Assembly (NCBI GenBank): GCA_903846015.1
Contig: CAIMZS010000316.1
Coordinates: 1 to 53,750, forward strand
Origin: an uncultured Anaerolineae bacterium
GTDB taxonomy: Bacteria > Chloroflexota > Anaerolineae > Anaerolineales > Villigracilaceae
Length of the DNA: 53,750 bases
Direction of reading: 5' to 3'
Made by a program: the position numbers and the translations under genes. Positions 15,977 to 24,791 of this stretch are shown in pieces (within the stretch, counting starts at the first letter, position 1; each line of letters opens with the position of its first letter). Below the pieces are notes generated by a model, which was given only the letters and a program-made list of their open reading frames with translations, did no database searches and had not been told where the DNA came from.

Positions 15977-17137
15977 TCAAAAATCAGTAGAGCGGAACCG
16001 TAACCCACTTCCGGTTTCTGCCACAAAAACATGCGCGGGCAGTTCGGGATGTATGCTGGCAAATCGGCTGGCGATCTCCTGGACAGCATTTTCGGCTGAA
16101 TTAGCCTGTGCCAATGCGATGATACAGCCTCCATACCCACCACCAGAGAAGCGGCTGCCATAAATTCCAGGGGTGCTGCTGGTTATTTTATGCAATTGGG
16201 TAAGTATTTCGCTTCCGGATTTGTAGGAATGGAGCGACGATTCGCAGGATTGGTTCATCAACTGTCCAAACAGCGTCATATTCGCATCAGCCCAGGCCTG
16301 GCGACCTTTTTTGACGCGCTCGGTTTCGCTAAAATAATGTTCGGCGGGTCCGCGCAGGTTTTCCGGCAGAGTCATCCTCTGCTCTTCAAATATCTCCACC
16401 GGCACGTCCGATAGAATCCTGGCACCCGGCATTAATAATGAAGCAGCTTGATGACATTCTGAAACGCGAACGTTGAAACCGCTTCCGGCCGGGTTGGTGA
16501 GTTCTCGTGATATGCCTGAATATGCTACGATCCACTTCACAGCATCCACGCCATTGCCGGTAAATGGATCCATGATCGGGGACGCAGAAGCTTTCAGCGT
16601 GTCCATAAACAGCAAGGCATTGCTCAACCCGTAGACAATCGTCATGGGGTCGAGAATCCCATTTTGGAGACCAAGCTGTTCGTGTTCGATGGCGTAATCC
16701 AGGCTCACAAGCTGGCTGTTGGATAATTCGATAGCATTCACATGCGCCAGTGCCATCAAATATGCCAGTCCCACCGAGGCCGAAGAACTCAATCCGGCTC
16801 CAATCAGAGCGCCACTGACATGCGTCTGCATGCCGCGCAGCTCCGTGCTGGAACCAGGCCTGCTTCGCATTTGACGGGTGTTGTGCGAGTGCAGAACACG
16901 CGCGGCGGCCTGCGCATATCGCGCCCAATGGGATGGATCAATTTCAGCATCGATAAAAAAACGTGCCTGGCCGAATTGCTCGCTCGTGATGCGGATCTCT
17001 GGCGAATCGAGCGGTGAATACTCCAGGGTTGTTCCCAGGTTAATGGTCCGTCCGAGGACCGCGCCTCCCTGATGGTCAATATGGGCGCCGATGGGGCAGA
17101 TGCGGTAGGGTGAAAATATTTGTTGATTGTTCATCAT
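15977..17137 (-). CDS. GHMP-family sugar kinase, galactokinase-like
   Basis: GHMP motifs are complete. Motif 1 is RICPIGAHIDHQGG, the galactokinase-signature region with Ala and His replacing the usual Glu-His-Thr-Asp. Motif 2 is the phosphate loop GALIGAGLSSSASVGLA. Motif 3 is RFSGGGYGGCIIAL near the C-terminus. It phosphorylates a sugar at C1. The altered signature (GAHIDH rather than GEHTDY) argues for a sugar other than plain galactose, possibly a uronic acid or derivative. The start at 17137 is taken because ATG overlaps the GH4 stop (ATGATGA), which implies coupling; an open frame extends upstream to 17161 but enters the GH4 gene. Confidence 0.82.
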   Translation of the reverse strand: MMNNQQIFSPYRICPIGAHIDHQGGAVLGRTINLGTTLEYSPLDSPEIRITSEQFGQARFFIDAEIDPSHWARYAQAAARVLHSHNTRQMRSRPGSSTELRGMQTHVSGALIGAGLSSSASVGLAYLMALAHVNAIELSNSQLVSLDYAIEHEQLGLQNGILDPMTIVYGLSNALLFMDTLKASASPIMDPFTGNGVDAVKWIVAYSGISRELTNPAGSGFNVRVSECHQAASLLMPGARILSDVPVEIFEEQRMTLPENLRGPAEHYFSETERVKKGRQAWADANMTLFGQLMNQSCESSLHSYKSGSEILTQLHKITSSTPGIYGSRFSGGGYGGCIIALAQANSAENAVQEIASRFASIHPELPAHVFVAETGSGLRFRSTDF

Positions 17138-18429
17138 GTGGTTTGGAACTGAGGCAGCCACTGCCGGTTTGTTTCCAGCATGTCATCCATTACAACCTGC
17201 ACCTTATCCGCGCTTGGCCCAAGTGGATGCGTCAGCAATGCCTGGTACATCGCATTCCTGTCCCCGTTCACAGCGGCTTCAACCGTCAAGAGTTCATACA
17301 TTTTGATTTGGGAAATAAGCCCGAAACAAGCCGGGGGCAGCGCACTGGCGGGCAGGGGGTGGATGCCGCTTTTATCCACTCGCGCGGGAAGTTCCAGCAC
17401 CCAATCTGCGGGCCATTCTTTTACCGCGCCGTTGTTGCGGGTATTGACTACATGGATTTGTCCCAGGTCATTGTGATGTGATTCGATCACCTGCGTAGCC
17501 AGGGTGGAATAATATGCTCCTCCGCGTTTCATTAAATCCGCGGGAGGTTCGGTCAGGTGTGGGTCGGTGTAATCGCGCAGCAAACCCTTCTCGATCTCCA
17601 TGACCTCCTCGGCGCGGGAGGGCGGCCATTTCTTTTGGGTCTCAAGTTTTTTGGCAGTGTAATAGAAATATTGAAGGTAATAGTTGGGCATCATCCCAAG
17701 CGTTTCGATGGTGCGTACATCCCATTCCGGGTCAGGATCTCTTTTGAGTGCTTCCACGTATGCGGGAAAGAGCATTGGCCACATCTCTTCGCCATCGATG
17801 CTAAAACCGCGGTGCCAGGTCAGGTGGTTTAGCCCAAGCGTGTTGAGAATGGCGCGTTCAGCTTCAAAACGCGTCCCGGTGGCTTTTTCAAGTTCATCCA
17901 GAAAATCCATTTTGGTGGTGATGCCCACATTGCAAACACCCACCGCGGAAACATCGGGCGCATGACGGGCCAGTGCCTCGGTGACAAGTCCGGCCGGGTT
18001 GGTGAAGTTCGCCAGCAATGCGCCGGGTGCAGTCTCGCGAATGTCTTTCGCAATCCCGAGAATCACCGGGATGGTCCTAAGTGCTTTGGCCATGCCACCA
18101 ACGCCGGTTGTTTCCTGTCCGATCAATCCGTGGCGCAGACCGAGATATTCATCTCCACGCCGTGCCGGCATCATGCCCACGCGAAGTTGTGTCACCACGT
18201 AGGATGCGCCCGAAATGGCGTCACGTTGATGGTGCGAGATGGTTACTTTAAAGGGTTCACCTTTTGCTTTTGCCATGCGTTGGGCGAATCCGCCAACGAT
18301 ATCCAGTCGTTCTTTATCGATATCCATCAAGCATAATTCTTTTATGGGCAGGCGCTCATGGCGCTCCAAGAAACCATTGACCAATTCTGGTGTATACGTG
18401 GACCCGCCACCTATGACTGTAATTTTCAT
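17134..18429 (-). CDS. Glycoside hydrolase family 4 (NAD and metal-dependent)
   Basis: GH4 enzymes cleave alpha- or beta-glycosides, often 6-phosphorylated, by a redox-elimination mechanism using NAD+ and a divalent metal. The Rossmann motif is ITVIGGGSTYTPELV at the N-terminus. The metal-binding Cys is in VGVCNVGI near residue 170 and His in LGLNHLTWH near 200; NFTNPAGL lies between the Rossmann fold and this site. The length of 431 residues is normal. The overall pattern is closest to the 6-phospho-beta-glucosidase branch, but no PTS gene is visible here and galacturonidase-like specificity is possible. GGAG precedes the ATG. It is first gene of a three-gene sugar salvage operon. Confidence 0.88.
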   Translation of the reverse strand: MKITVIGGGSTYTPELVNGFLERHERLPIKELCLMDIDKERLDIVGGFAQRMAKAKGEPFKVTISHHQRDAISGASYVVTQLRVGMMPARRGDEYLGLRHGLIGQETTGVGGMAKALRTIPVILGIAKDIRETAPGALLANFTNPAGLVTEALARHAPDVSAVGVCNVGITTKMDFLDELEKATGTRFEAERAILNTLGLNHLTWHRGFSIDGEEMWPMLFPAYVEALKRDPDPEWDVRTIETLGMMPNYYLQYFYYTAKKLETQKKWPPSRAEEVMEIEKGLLRDYTDPHLTEPPADLMKRGGAYYSTLATQVIESHHNDLGQIHVVNTRNNGAVKEWPADWVLELPARVDKSGIHPLPASALPPACFGLISQIKMYELLTVEAAVNGDRNAMYQALLTHPLGPSADKVQVVMDDMLETNRQWLPQFQTT

Positions 18430-18460
18430 TTAAAAATAACTCCTTGCTGATGAGGATGAA

Positions 18461-18494
18461 ATAATCCCGGTTTTTTGGTTGATGCTGGGATTAT
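18461..18494. promoter_or_regulatory. 8-bp inverted repeat upstream of the GH4 operon
   Basis: ATAATCCC (18461-18468) and GGGATTAT (18487-18494) flank an 18-bp spacer, about 32-65 bases upstream of the GH4 start. The position fits an operator, but the regulator is unknown. Confidence 0.4.
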
Positions 18495-18678
18495 CTCAAT
18501 AAATCAGCTCTCACGCAATGGCGATTTGTTCGCATCTTTTGGGTTATTAGAAATTCCGCTTCACAGGGTGTGACAGAAGCGCCTGTTTGGCAAGCTGCGG
18601 GCGCCTCAAGTTTTGGATGATCCGGTCGTTAATGTGAAAAGGTTGTTTGTATCTGCCTTTCATGGACTGGACAGGATA

Positions 18679-19596
18679 ATGGCTGCCATAGGGTCAAGCT
18701 TCGATAATCCACTGGCGATTGGCTCGGTTGCGCAAGAGAGTGTTACCTCTGGCGTGTTCACTCAACGCACGCGCAGTGCGCGCCAAAGCGGTGCGCCGGC
18801 AGATTCGCAGACCGGAAAAGAAATTGGGGGCGCGACCGGGTCATCGAATAACCCCGGCTTTTCCCCCGAAGAATCACAGTCTTACCGTGTCACCATCTCA
18901 GAAGAGGCTTTGCGAAGAGCGGGCCTGTTGAAAGATGATCCCGCTAAATCCGGCAAACCTGGTGCGCCGGCTGATAATAACAGCGCTGCATCCAAGAAAG
19001 CCAGCGCAGCCGTTGATCCTCAGCAAGCTCTTGCGCTTGAGAACCTGAAACGGACTGATCGGGATGTGCGCGCGCATGAACAAGCTCATATCATGGCTGG
19101 CGGCTCTCTGGTGCGCGGCGGCGCCACGTTTGGATATGTATCCGGCCCGGATGGCAAGTTGTACGCGGTAAGTGGGGAGGTTTCGATCGATACCAGCCCC
19201 GTTCAGGATGATCCGGAAGCCACCAGTCGGAAAATGGTTCAGGTCGCCAAGGCTGCATTGGCACCAGCCCAACCATCCGGTCAGGATCGCTCGGTGGCAT
19301 CAGAGGCCACCAAGATGGAAGTGGAAGCCAACCGGCAGGTTTCGCAGCAGCAGATGGAAAAAATGCAGGGCAGCGATATGAAATCAGATACTGCGCCTGC
19401 TGGCGCTCCCGAGCCATCAAAGGGTGCCCCGGAAACAAAACCGAGATCTTCTGAACAGGAGCCATCTCGCGGAAATCCCGGGTCTGCGGTTGAGTCGTCC
19501 CGAGTAGACACAGCGGGGCAAAAACGGGAATATTCCCTCCAGACCAGGCGCTTCCCCGTGCCGGAACCGGGACTATATCGCAATATTAAGGCTTGA
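18679..19596 (+). CDS. SprA-related putative metalloprotease
   Basis: The central domain (about residues 115-230) matches the SprA-related family (CJM1_0395-type putative metalloproteases). It has DRDVRAHEQAHIMAGG with an HExxH-like zinc motif (HEQAH), GATFGYVSGPDGKLYAVSGE, VSIDTSPV and SRKMVQVAKAAL. The flanks are low-complexity, rich in Ser, Pro and Gln. There is no signal peptide or membrane helix. The start at 18679 (ATG with AGGATA just upstream) is preferred, because the open frame upstream starts only with TTG or GTG lacking ribosome binding sites. Function is unproven in the family. It is a single-gene unit convergent with the MalT/SARP-like regulator. Confidence 0.75.
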   Translation: MAAIGSSFDNPLAIGSVAQESVTSGVFTQRTRSARQSGAPADSQTGKEIGGATGSSNNPGFSPEESQSYRVTISEEALRRAGLLKDDPAKSGKPGAPADNNSAASKKASAAVDPQQALALENLKRTDRDVRAHEQAHIMAGGSLVRGGATFGYVSGPDGKLYAVSGEVSIDTSPVQDDPEATSRKMVQVAKAALAPAQPSGQDRSVASEATKMEVEANRQVSQQQMEKMQGSDMKSDTAPAGAPEPSKGAPETKPRSSEQEPSRGNPGSAVESSRVDTAGQKREYSLQTRRFPVPEPGLYRNIKA

Positions 19597-19643
19597 GTAC
19601 GGTTAGGGAACCATCCCGGCGATCCAAATCTCTTTCAGCGCGG

Positions 19644-22600
19644 CTATTCTTTTAACAGCCTTTCATAAAGCTTGTTGGAAGTCTCCAGCGGCTGCATTTC
19701 TAACTCTTCCCACAGCACATCCTTTAATTCCTGGTACTGTCGAACCAACCCGGCGCGGTCACCCAGGGCGGCATATACGCGCATGGCTTGGCAGTGTAAA
19801 TCCTCGAGCAGGTTGTCGACTCGCAAGGCGCGCTGGAGCAATTCGAGCGCGCGGGTATAGCGCAGATGGGTATAGTGATGTTCTGCCAATGAGCGTAAGG
19901 CCCCCAGGTAAGCCTGGCTCAAGCGCCGGCGTTCCGGCATCAGCCAGTCATAATACAAATTTTGAAAATACTCGCCCTTGTACAGGTTGATGGCTTGCTC
20001 ATACCACTCGGCTGTTTCCGAGCTGGCGGCTCGCGCCTTGGCGATCGCCGTATCGAATTCATCCGCGTCTATACGGAAGCGGGCTATATCCAGCCGGTAA
20101 TCACCGCTTTCCACCAGGATCAGGCGCGGGGACGATTCGCTGCGCTGGGTGCGCAGCGCAGCGCGCAGGCGCGAAAGAGCGGTGTGAAATGCTGTCAGTC
20201 CGCGTCCACCCTTATCAGCCCAGATGGCTTCAAAGGCGCGCTCAGCCGGGATGCGCTCGCGTCGAAAAGTCACAAAATAGGCCAGCAGATCGCGCGCCCT
20301 GGCTGAGACCCAACGCTCTTGCGAAATCTCCTGCCCGCCCACTGTCACGAGAAAATCCCCTAAACATTGAATGACCACGGCTGATTCTTTGATTTCCACT
20401 CCGTCATTCCCGATTGGGCGATGAATGAGATGGTTGCGGTATGATTTACCTTTCACCGGCATTTGTTCGATCACTTTTTCAATGAACGAATGTGATACTC
20501 CAGCTTGTAAGAGTGCATTACATACCACTCGCGTTTTTTCTCCCTGATCGATGAATAACTGCACGGCCCGTGTGGGGGCGATCAGGCGCAAGGCTTCGCG
20601 CGCGTTCTCCAGCCCGCTTTCGTGGCGATCAGTTACCAGGTGAATGTAAGCCAGCCCAAAGTAGACCATTGCCAGTGGTATCCTGAACTGGCGGCGTTTC
20701 CCGGCTTCCAATATTTCGTTGAACAGGTTTTCGGCGCGGCCAAGCTGGCCTTTTTCCAACGCAACATCCGCCAGTACCGACCGGCACACAAAAGCCTCGT
20801 AGGCATCCGGGTTGCCGGTATATGACCACAGCGCCCCTTCCGCCAGCTGCCAGGCCTCATCCACGCGCCCCTGTTCGTACAGGTTATAGGCCAGGTAGCC
20901 CGTTGCCATGAGCAGTTCATACGATGCGATTCCCAATTGCTGTGCCAATTCCACGGATTGGCGCAAGGCGGATTCAGCGCGGGCGGTTTCGCCCAGGCGC
21001 GTAAGCACGTTTCCAAGGGTGGTATAAGCGGCGGGCAGCAGTTCGTTGAGATGCAGTGTTTGGGCGATTTCCAGCCCTCGTTCAGCATGTTTAAGGGCTG
21101 TATCCAATTCGCGCCAGTACAGGTGCGGCGAAACCAGCGAAATGTGAGCCTGCGCAGTGGTGGGCGAAACCTGGTCAGGAGCAAGCCGCAGGGCTTCCTG
21201 ACAGTATCGCACCGTTGCCTGCGGGTCACCGTGCCACCAGCAAATTTGCCCCAGCGATTGCATTAAACTGGCGCGCGCCAGCGCTGAAAGTTTGCCCCCA
21301 GCCTGGCGCGCTTCTTCCACAGCCTGCTCGGCGCGCGCCCGGCCTTCATCCATGCCTGTCAGGAAACCGGTGCTTTTTGCAAGCGCCATCAAGGCCTCTG
21401 CCCGCGCGATGTGATCATGATCTGGCGCCGATTCAAGCGCCTGGCGCGCAAGTGTTTCAGCCTGGCGGTAATTGCCCCCGGTGCGCTGAACTTCGGCAAG
21501 ACCGGTCAATGCCCGGCTGACGCCAGCGGGGGCATCCTGACTCGCAAAAGCATCGCGGGCATGTTCGTAAGCGCTGGTGGCATTGGCAGCGTTACCAAGT
21601 CTGCGGTGGATATTCCCTTCTTGTAGCAAAAGCTCGGGAAACGCTCGCAGTGTTTCACCGGAAAGCGCACTCAGATAACGGCGCAGGGCATCGCTGCGGC
21701 CACGTTCGGCAAAATCCGCGGCGAAAATCAGCGTAACGCGGGCTGCAGCAGTTTGGTCTGGAATCCGAATGTAGTGCCTGAATGCGGTCTCTGGTTCGCC
21801 GTGATGCTCGTAATAGATGCCGGCTTTTCTTTCCAACTCGGAAGCTCGTTCAGGCTGCTCGCGCCGCAGTGTGCTGAGTAAAAATTCTCGAAACAGGGTG
21901 TGATAGCGGAACCATCGGCGTTGTGGGTCAAGGCTGGCGAGGAACAGATTTTGCCCTTCCAGTTCATCTAACAGGGCTTGTGTGTCCGGCGCGTCTGTCA
22001 TGGCTGCGCACGAGAGCGCATCCATCTGGCTCAGGATGGCCGTGTTAAGTAGGAACTTCTGGCGTGATTCAGGCAGGCGGCGAAAGACTTCCTCGGCCAG
22101 ATAATCGAACACAAAGTGGTGCGACCCGTTCAGGTTGGCGATTGTCTCTCCGGCGCTGAGTGGGTCGCGCCCGCTCAAGCTGGATCTCAGAATCTGCAGG
22201 GCAGCGGCCCAACCTTCGGTCTTTTCATTTAAAAGAGCCAGGCTGTGGCTGGAAAGTCCCGGAACATCGCGGGTGATTAATGCGCTGACTTCATCATCAC
22301 GGAAGCGCAAATCCGAGGCGCGTAGTTCGGCCAGCAATCCGCGCGACCGCAGCCGCGCCAGCGCTAACGGTGGGTCTGTGCGGGTGGAGATGATAAAATG
22401 CAGCCCGGTTGGGGCATTGTCGAGGAAAAAGTCCAACAATTGATGCACCGCGGGGCTGAAAACGAAGTGGTAGTCCTCCAGCACCAGGATAAAGGCTGTG
22501 CTGATTTGCTCGACAAGTTCGTTGATCAACACCGTCATGATACGGCCAGGGTCTGGGCTGGTATCCGGCGAATCCAGGAGTGTCAGTGCGGCCTGTCCGA

Positions 22601-22889
22601 TCGCGGTCGGGGCGCCGTTCATTCGGCGCAGCGCTTCGATCAGATGAGTTAAAAAAACTGTTGGCGCAGAGTCGCCTGGGTCTAGTTGGATCCAGGCGAC
22701 GGGTAGGGTGTGTGCCGAGAGATATACACTCAGAAGCGTGGTTTTGCCGTATCCTGGCGGGGCAGAGACAAGGATCAGTCGCCGGTCGGCGTGTTTTTGC
22801 ATCCAATCCAATAAATGCGGGCGCGGCAGATGGTCGGCATTGGCCGGGGGGATAATAAATTTAGTCCGCAGCAGAATGGATGATTTCAT
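19644..22889 (-). CDS. MalT-like ATPase regulator with SARP/BTAD C-terminus
   Basis: This 1081-residue STAND-type signal-transduction ATPase begins like MalT (LLRTKFIIPPANADHLPRP). Walker A is SAPPGYGKTT (residues 42-51) and the Walker B region FILVLEDYHFV is near 150. A large TPR array fills about 380-800. The C-terminus has a winged-helix DNA-binding domain (about 825-905: CLGDFLVTVGGQEIS, WVSARARDLLAYFVT) and a BTAD domain (about 920-1075), the SARP/AfsR arrangement, in place of the LuxR helix-turn-helix of MalT. It is probably an inducer-activated, ATP-dependent activator. It is divergent from the ABC importer operon across 100 bases that carry SARP-like direct repeats, so the importer is the best target. 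Confidence 0.9.
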   Translation of the reverse strand: MKSSILLRTKFIIPPANADHLPRPHLLDWMQKHADRRLILVSAPPGYGKTTLLSVYLSAHTLPVAWIQLDPGDSAPTVFLTHLIEALRRMNGAPTAIGQAALTLLDSPDTSPDPGRIMTVLINELVEQISTAFILVLEDYHFVFSPAVHQLLDFFLDNAPTGLHFIISTRTDPPLALARLRSRGLLAELRASDLRFRDDEVSALITRDVPGLSSHSLALLNEKTEGWAAALQILRSSLSGRDPLSAGETIANLNGSHHFVFDYLAEEVFRRLPESRQKFLLNTAILSQMDALSCAAMTDAPDTQALLDELEGQNLFLASLDPQRRWFRYHTLFREFLLSTLRREQPERASELERKAGIYYEHHGEPETAFRHYIRIPDQTAAARVTLIFAADFAERGRSDALRRYLSALSGETLRAFPELLLQEGNIHRRLGNAANATSAYEHARDAFASQDAPAGVSRALTGLAEVQRTGGNYRQAETLARQALESAPDHDHIARAEALMALAKSTGFLTGMDEGRARAEQAVEEARQAGGKLSALARASLMQSLGQICWWHGDPQATVRYCQEALRLAPDQVSPTTAQAHISLVSPHLYWRELDTALKHAERGLEIAQTLHLNELLPAAYTTLGNVLTRLGETARAESALRQSVELAQQLGIASYELLMATGYLAYNLYEQGRVDEAWQLAEGALWSYTGNPDAYEAFVCRSVLADVALEKGQLGRAENLFNEILEAGKRRQFRIPLAMVYFGLAYIHLVTDRHESGLENAREALRLIAPTRAVQLFIDQGEKTRVVCNALLQAGVSHSFIEKVIEQMPVKGKSYRNHLIHRPIGNDGVEIKESAVVIQCLGDFLVTVGGQEISQERWVSARARDLLAYFVTFRRERIPAERAFEAIWADKGGRGLTAFHTALSRLRAALRTQRSESSPRLILVESGDYRLDIARFRIDADEFDTAIAKARAASSETAEWYEQAINLYKGEYFQNLYYDWLMPERRRLSQAYLGALRSLAEHHYTHLRYTRALELLQRALRVDNLLEDLHCQAMRVYAALGDRAGLVRQYQELKDVLWEELEMQPLETSNKLYERLLKE

Positions 22890-22910
22890 AATTGAATTCC
22901 ATTATAAGAC

Positions 22911-22950
22911 AAAGTTTTGCAAACTTTCTGCAAACTTTGCATGCTATGAT
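22911..22950 (+). promoter_or_regulatory. SARP-like direct repeats with -10 box, ABC importer promoter
   Basis: TGCAAACTTT occurs at 22918-22927 and again at 22929-22938, an 11-bp period. TATGAT (22945-22950) follows 6 bases later as a -10 box, and the lipoprotein start is 40 bases further on. SARP regulators are known to bind direct repeats spaced by one helical turn just upstream of the -10. The left repeat also forms a dyad with AAAGTTT (22911-22917). The divergent gene encodes a SARP-type DNA-binding domain. Confidence 0.6.
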
Positions 22951-22989
22951 TTATTCGTTGTATTTATTCACAGCCAAAAGAGGAGAAAA

Positions 22990-24654
22990 ATGATGAAACG
23001 CAACAATTTGATTCTATCCCTGCTGCTGGTGGTCGCCGTATTGGTGTCTGCCTGCGCACCCGCTGCCACCCCGGTACCAGCGACCGCGGCGCCTGCTGCT
23101 GCCACTGCGGCCCCTGCCGCTACGCAAGCTCCTGCGCCAACTGCCGCGCCAACCGAGGTGCCCACGGCAGTTCCTCCGCTTGTTTTAAATGTTGCCAGCA
23201 CAGCAGCCTTTGAAACATTTGACCCGATCGCTTCATTTTCCGTGGAAGCGGCATATATTCCGAATCTTTACGAAGGTTTGCTGCGCGTTAATCCGCCTGG
23301 TTCAAAAGAGAAGTATAAACCCTTGCTTGCCAAAAGCTGGGAAGCAAGTGCTGACTCGCTTACATGGACGTTCCATTTACGTGAAGGTGTGAAATTCCAT
23401 GATGGCGAAGCCATGAATGCTCTGGCAGTTAAGAAGTCTATCGAAGCTGCCAAGGACCACGGCGGAGCTGGTTTCATCTGGGCTGCCGTTGATTCGATTG
23501 AAGCAGTTGACGATCTGACCGTTGTTTTCCATTTGAAATATGCTGTTGCGCTCGAGCTGCTGGTTGGCTCCACTTATGCAGCCTGGATCGTCAGCCCGAA
23601 GGCGCTGGATGCTTTTGCGGCGGATAAAACCTATTGGGATAAGGGTGTTGAAGCCGGCACAGGCCCTTACAAGCTCGAATCTTATACCCCCGATGCTGAG
23701 ATCGTGTTTGCTGCCAACCCCGATTATTGGGGTGGGTGGTCAGCCGGTCAGTATGACAAGGTGGTTGTAAAGATCGTGCCCGAAGCCACCACGCAGCAGC
23801 AAATGCTTGAAGGCGGCGAAGCAGACCTGGTCTGCCCATGTCTGCCGGTGGAGAGCCTGCCCGCCCTTGAAGCCAATTCAAATTTTAACATCGTAAAAGA
23901 ACCATCCTTCTTCAATTATATGGCCTGGTTTAATACCTTGCGCCCGCCGTTGAATAATGTCAAAGTTCGCCAGGCGCTGTCTTACGCTATTCCTTACCAG
24001 GATATTATCAAGATTGCCGTTGGCGGCGATGGTACACAGAGCCGCGGCCCTGTACCCACCGGTGTATTCCCCTGGTCGGCGGATGTCAAGCAATACAGTT
24101 ATGATCTCGAAAAGGCCAAATCCCTATTAGAGGAAGCGGGGCACAAGGGCGGTGGCTTTAAAATGAAGCTGGTCTATACTGCATCCAATCCATCCGAGGC
24201 CCTGTTTGCGCCTTTGATCAAAGATTCCTTTGCCCAGATTGGTGTGGACGTAACCATCGAACCCCTCAAGCTGGGTGAGCAGTTGGCACTTGGTCGCAAA
24301 GGCAAAGATGGGGTGGATATGTCCCTCATGCTGTATTGGCCAACCTATGCTGATGCTGGTGTCGATAATCTCTGGTCGCTCTTCTATTTCACAGCGAAAC
24401 CATCCTGGAACCTTTCCTATTGGAACAACCCGGATTACCAGAAATTGATTGATGCAGCCACAACCAGTGATCAGGTTACAGCCCAGCCCAAGTACACCGA
24501 AGCGATGAACATCCTGGTGGATGAAGCCCCTGGCGTGTTCTTCTATGAACCGCTCAATATCTTTGTCACATCCAAGAGTGTCGCGGGTTTCAAATATAAC
24601 GTCAACTATCCGTTTACATACTACTTCTTTTACGATTTGAGTTCAGCAAAGTAA
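22990..24654 (+). CDS. ABC transporter substrate-binding lipoprotein, SBP_bac_5 family
   Basis: This is the extracytoplasmic receptor of a peptide/nickel-type importer. The signal peptide MMKRNNLILSLLLVVAVL ends in a lipobox (LVSAC, lipidated Cys22). An Ala/Pro/Thr-rich tether of about 40 residues follows. The family-5 domain includes DPIASFSVEAAYIPNLYEGL, SWEASADSLTWTFHLREGVK, FHDGEAMNA and GTGPYKLESYTP. The length of 554 residues is normal. The start is fixed by AGGAG (22981-22985) just before ATGATG; the frame upstream of 22990 runs into the divergent promoter and is not used. First gene of the operon SBP-permease-permease-ATPase-ATPase-amidohydrolase. Ligand unknown: oligopeptide or amide-type compound. 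Confidence 0.92.
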   Translation: MMKRNNLILSLLLVVAVLVSACAPAATPVPATAAPAAATAAPAATQAPAPTAAPTEVPTAVPPLVLNVASTAAFETFDPIASFSVEAAYIPNLYEGLLRVNPPGSKEKYKPLLAKSWEASADSLTWTFHLREGVKFHDGEAMNALAVKKSIEAAKDHGGAGFIWAAVDSIEAVDDLTVVFHLKYAVALELLVGSTYAAWIVSPKALDAFAADKTYWDKGVEAGTGPYKLESYTPDAEIVFAANPDYWGGWSAGQYDKVVVKIVPEATTQQQMLEGGEADLVCPCLPVESLPALEANSNFNIVKEPSFFNYMAWFNTLRPPLNNVKVRQALSYAIPYQDIIKIAVGGDGTQSRGPVPTGVFPWSADVKQYSYDLEKAKSLLEEAGHKGGGFKMKLVYTASNPSEALFAPLIKDSFAQIGVDVTIEPLKLGEQLALGRKGKDGVDMSLMLYWPTYADAGVDNLWSLFYFTAKPSWNLSYWNNPDYQKLIDAATTSDQVTAQPKYTEAMNILVDEAPGVFFYEPLNIFVTSKSVAGFKYNVNYPFTYYFFYDLSSAK

Positions 24655-24661
24655 ATTGACC

Positions 24662-24697
24662 ATCCTGCCTCCTGCTCAAAAGAGCAGGAGGCAGGAT
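24662..24697 (+). other. Intercistronic 16-bp stem-loop after the binding protein
   Basis: ATCCTGCCTCCTGCTC (24662-24677) and its perfect complement (24682-24697) flank an AAAA loop, 8 bases after the stop codon. No U-run follows. It resembles the stem-loops that stabilise binding-protein mRNA, or partially terminate, to give excess binding protein over permease. Confidence 0.75.
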
Positions 24698-24791
24698 AAA
24701 ATTCTCTCCCATACAAAAACCGCAGGTTCCGCTTGATCCGATCCGATCCGCGTTCAAATAAGAGAAAAACTTAAAGCTTCTGAGTATCAGC

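Noticed and set aside
20633..21229. Long open frame of 198 codons inside the MalT/SARP-like gene
   Set aside because: It lies in another frame of a well-supported TPR region and is Trp/Arg/Pro-rich, as shadow frames are.
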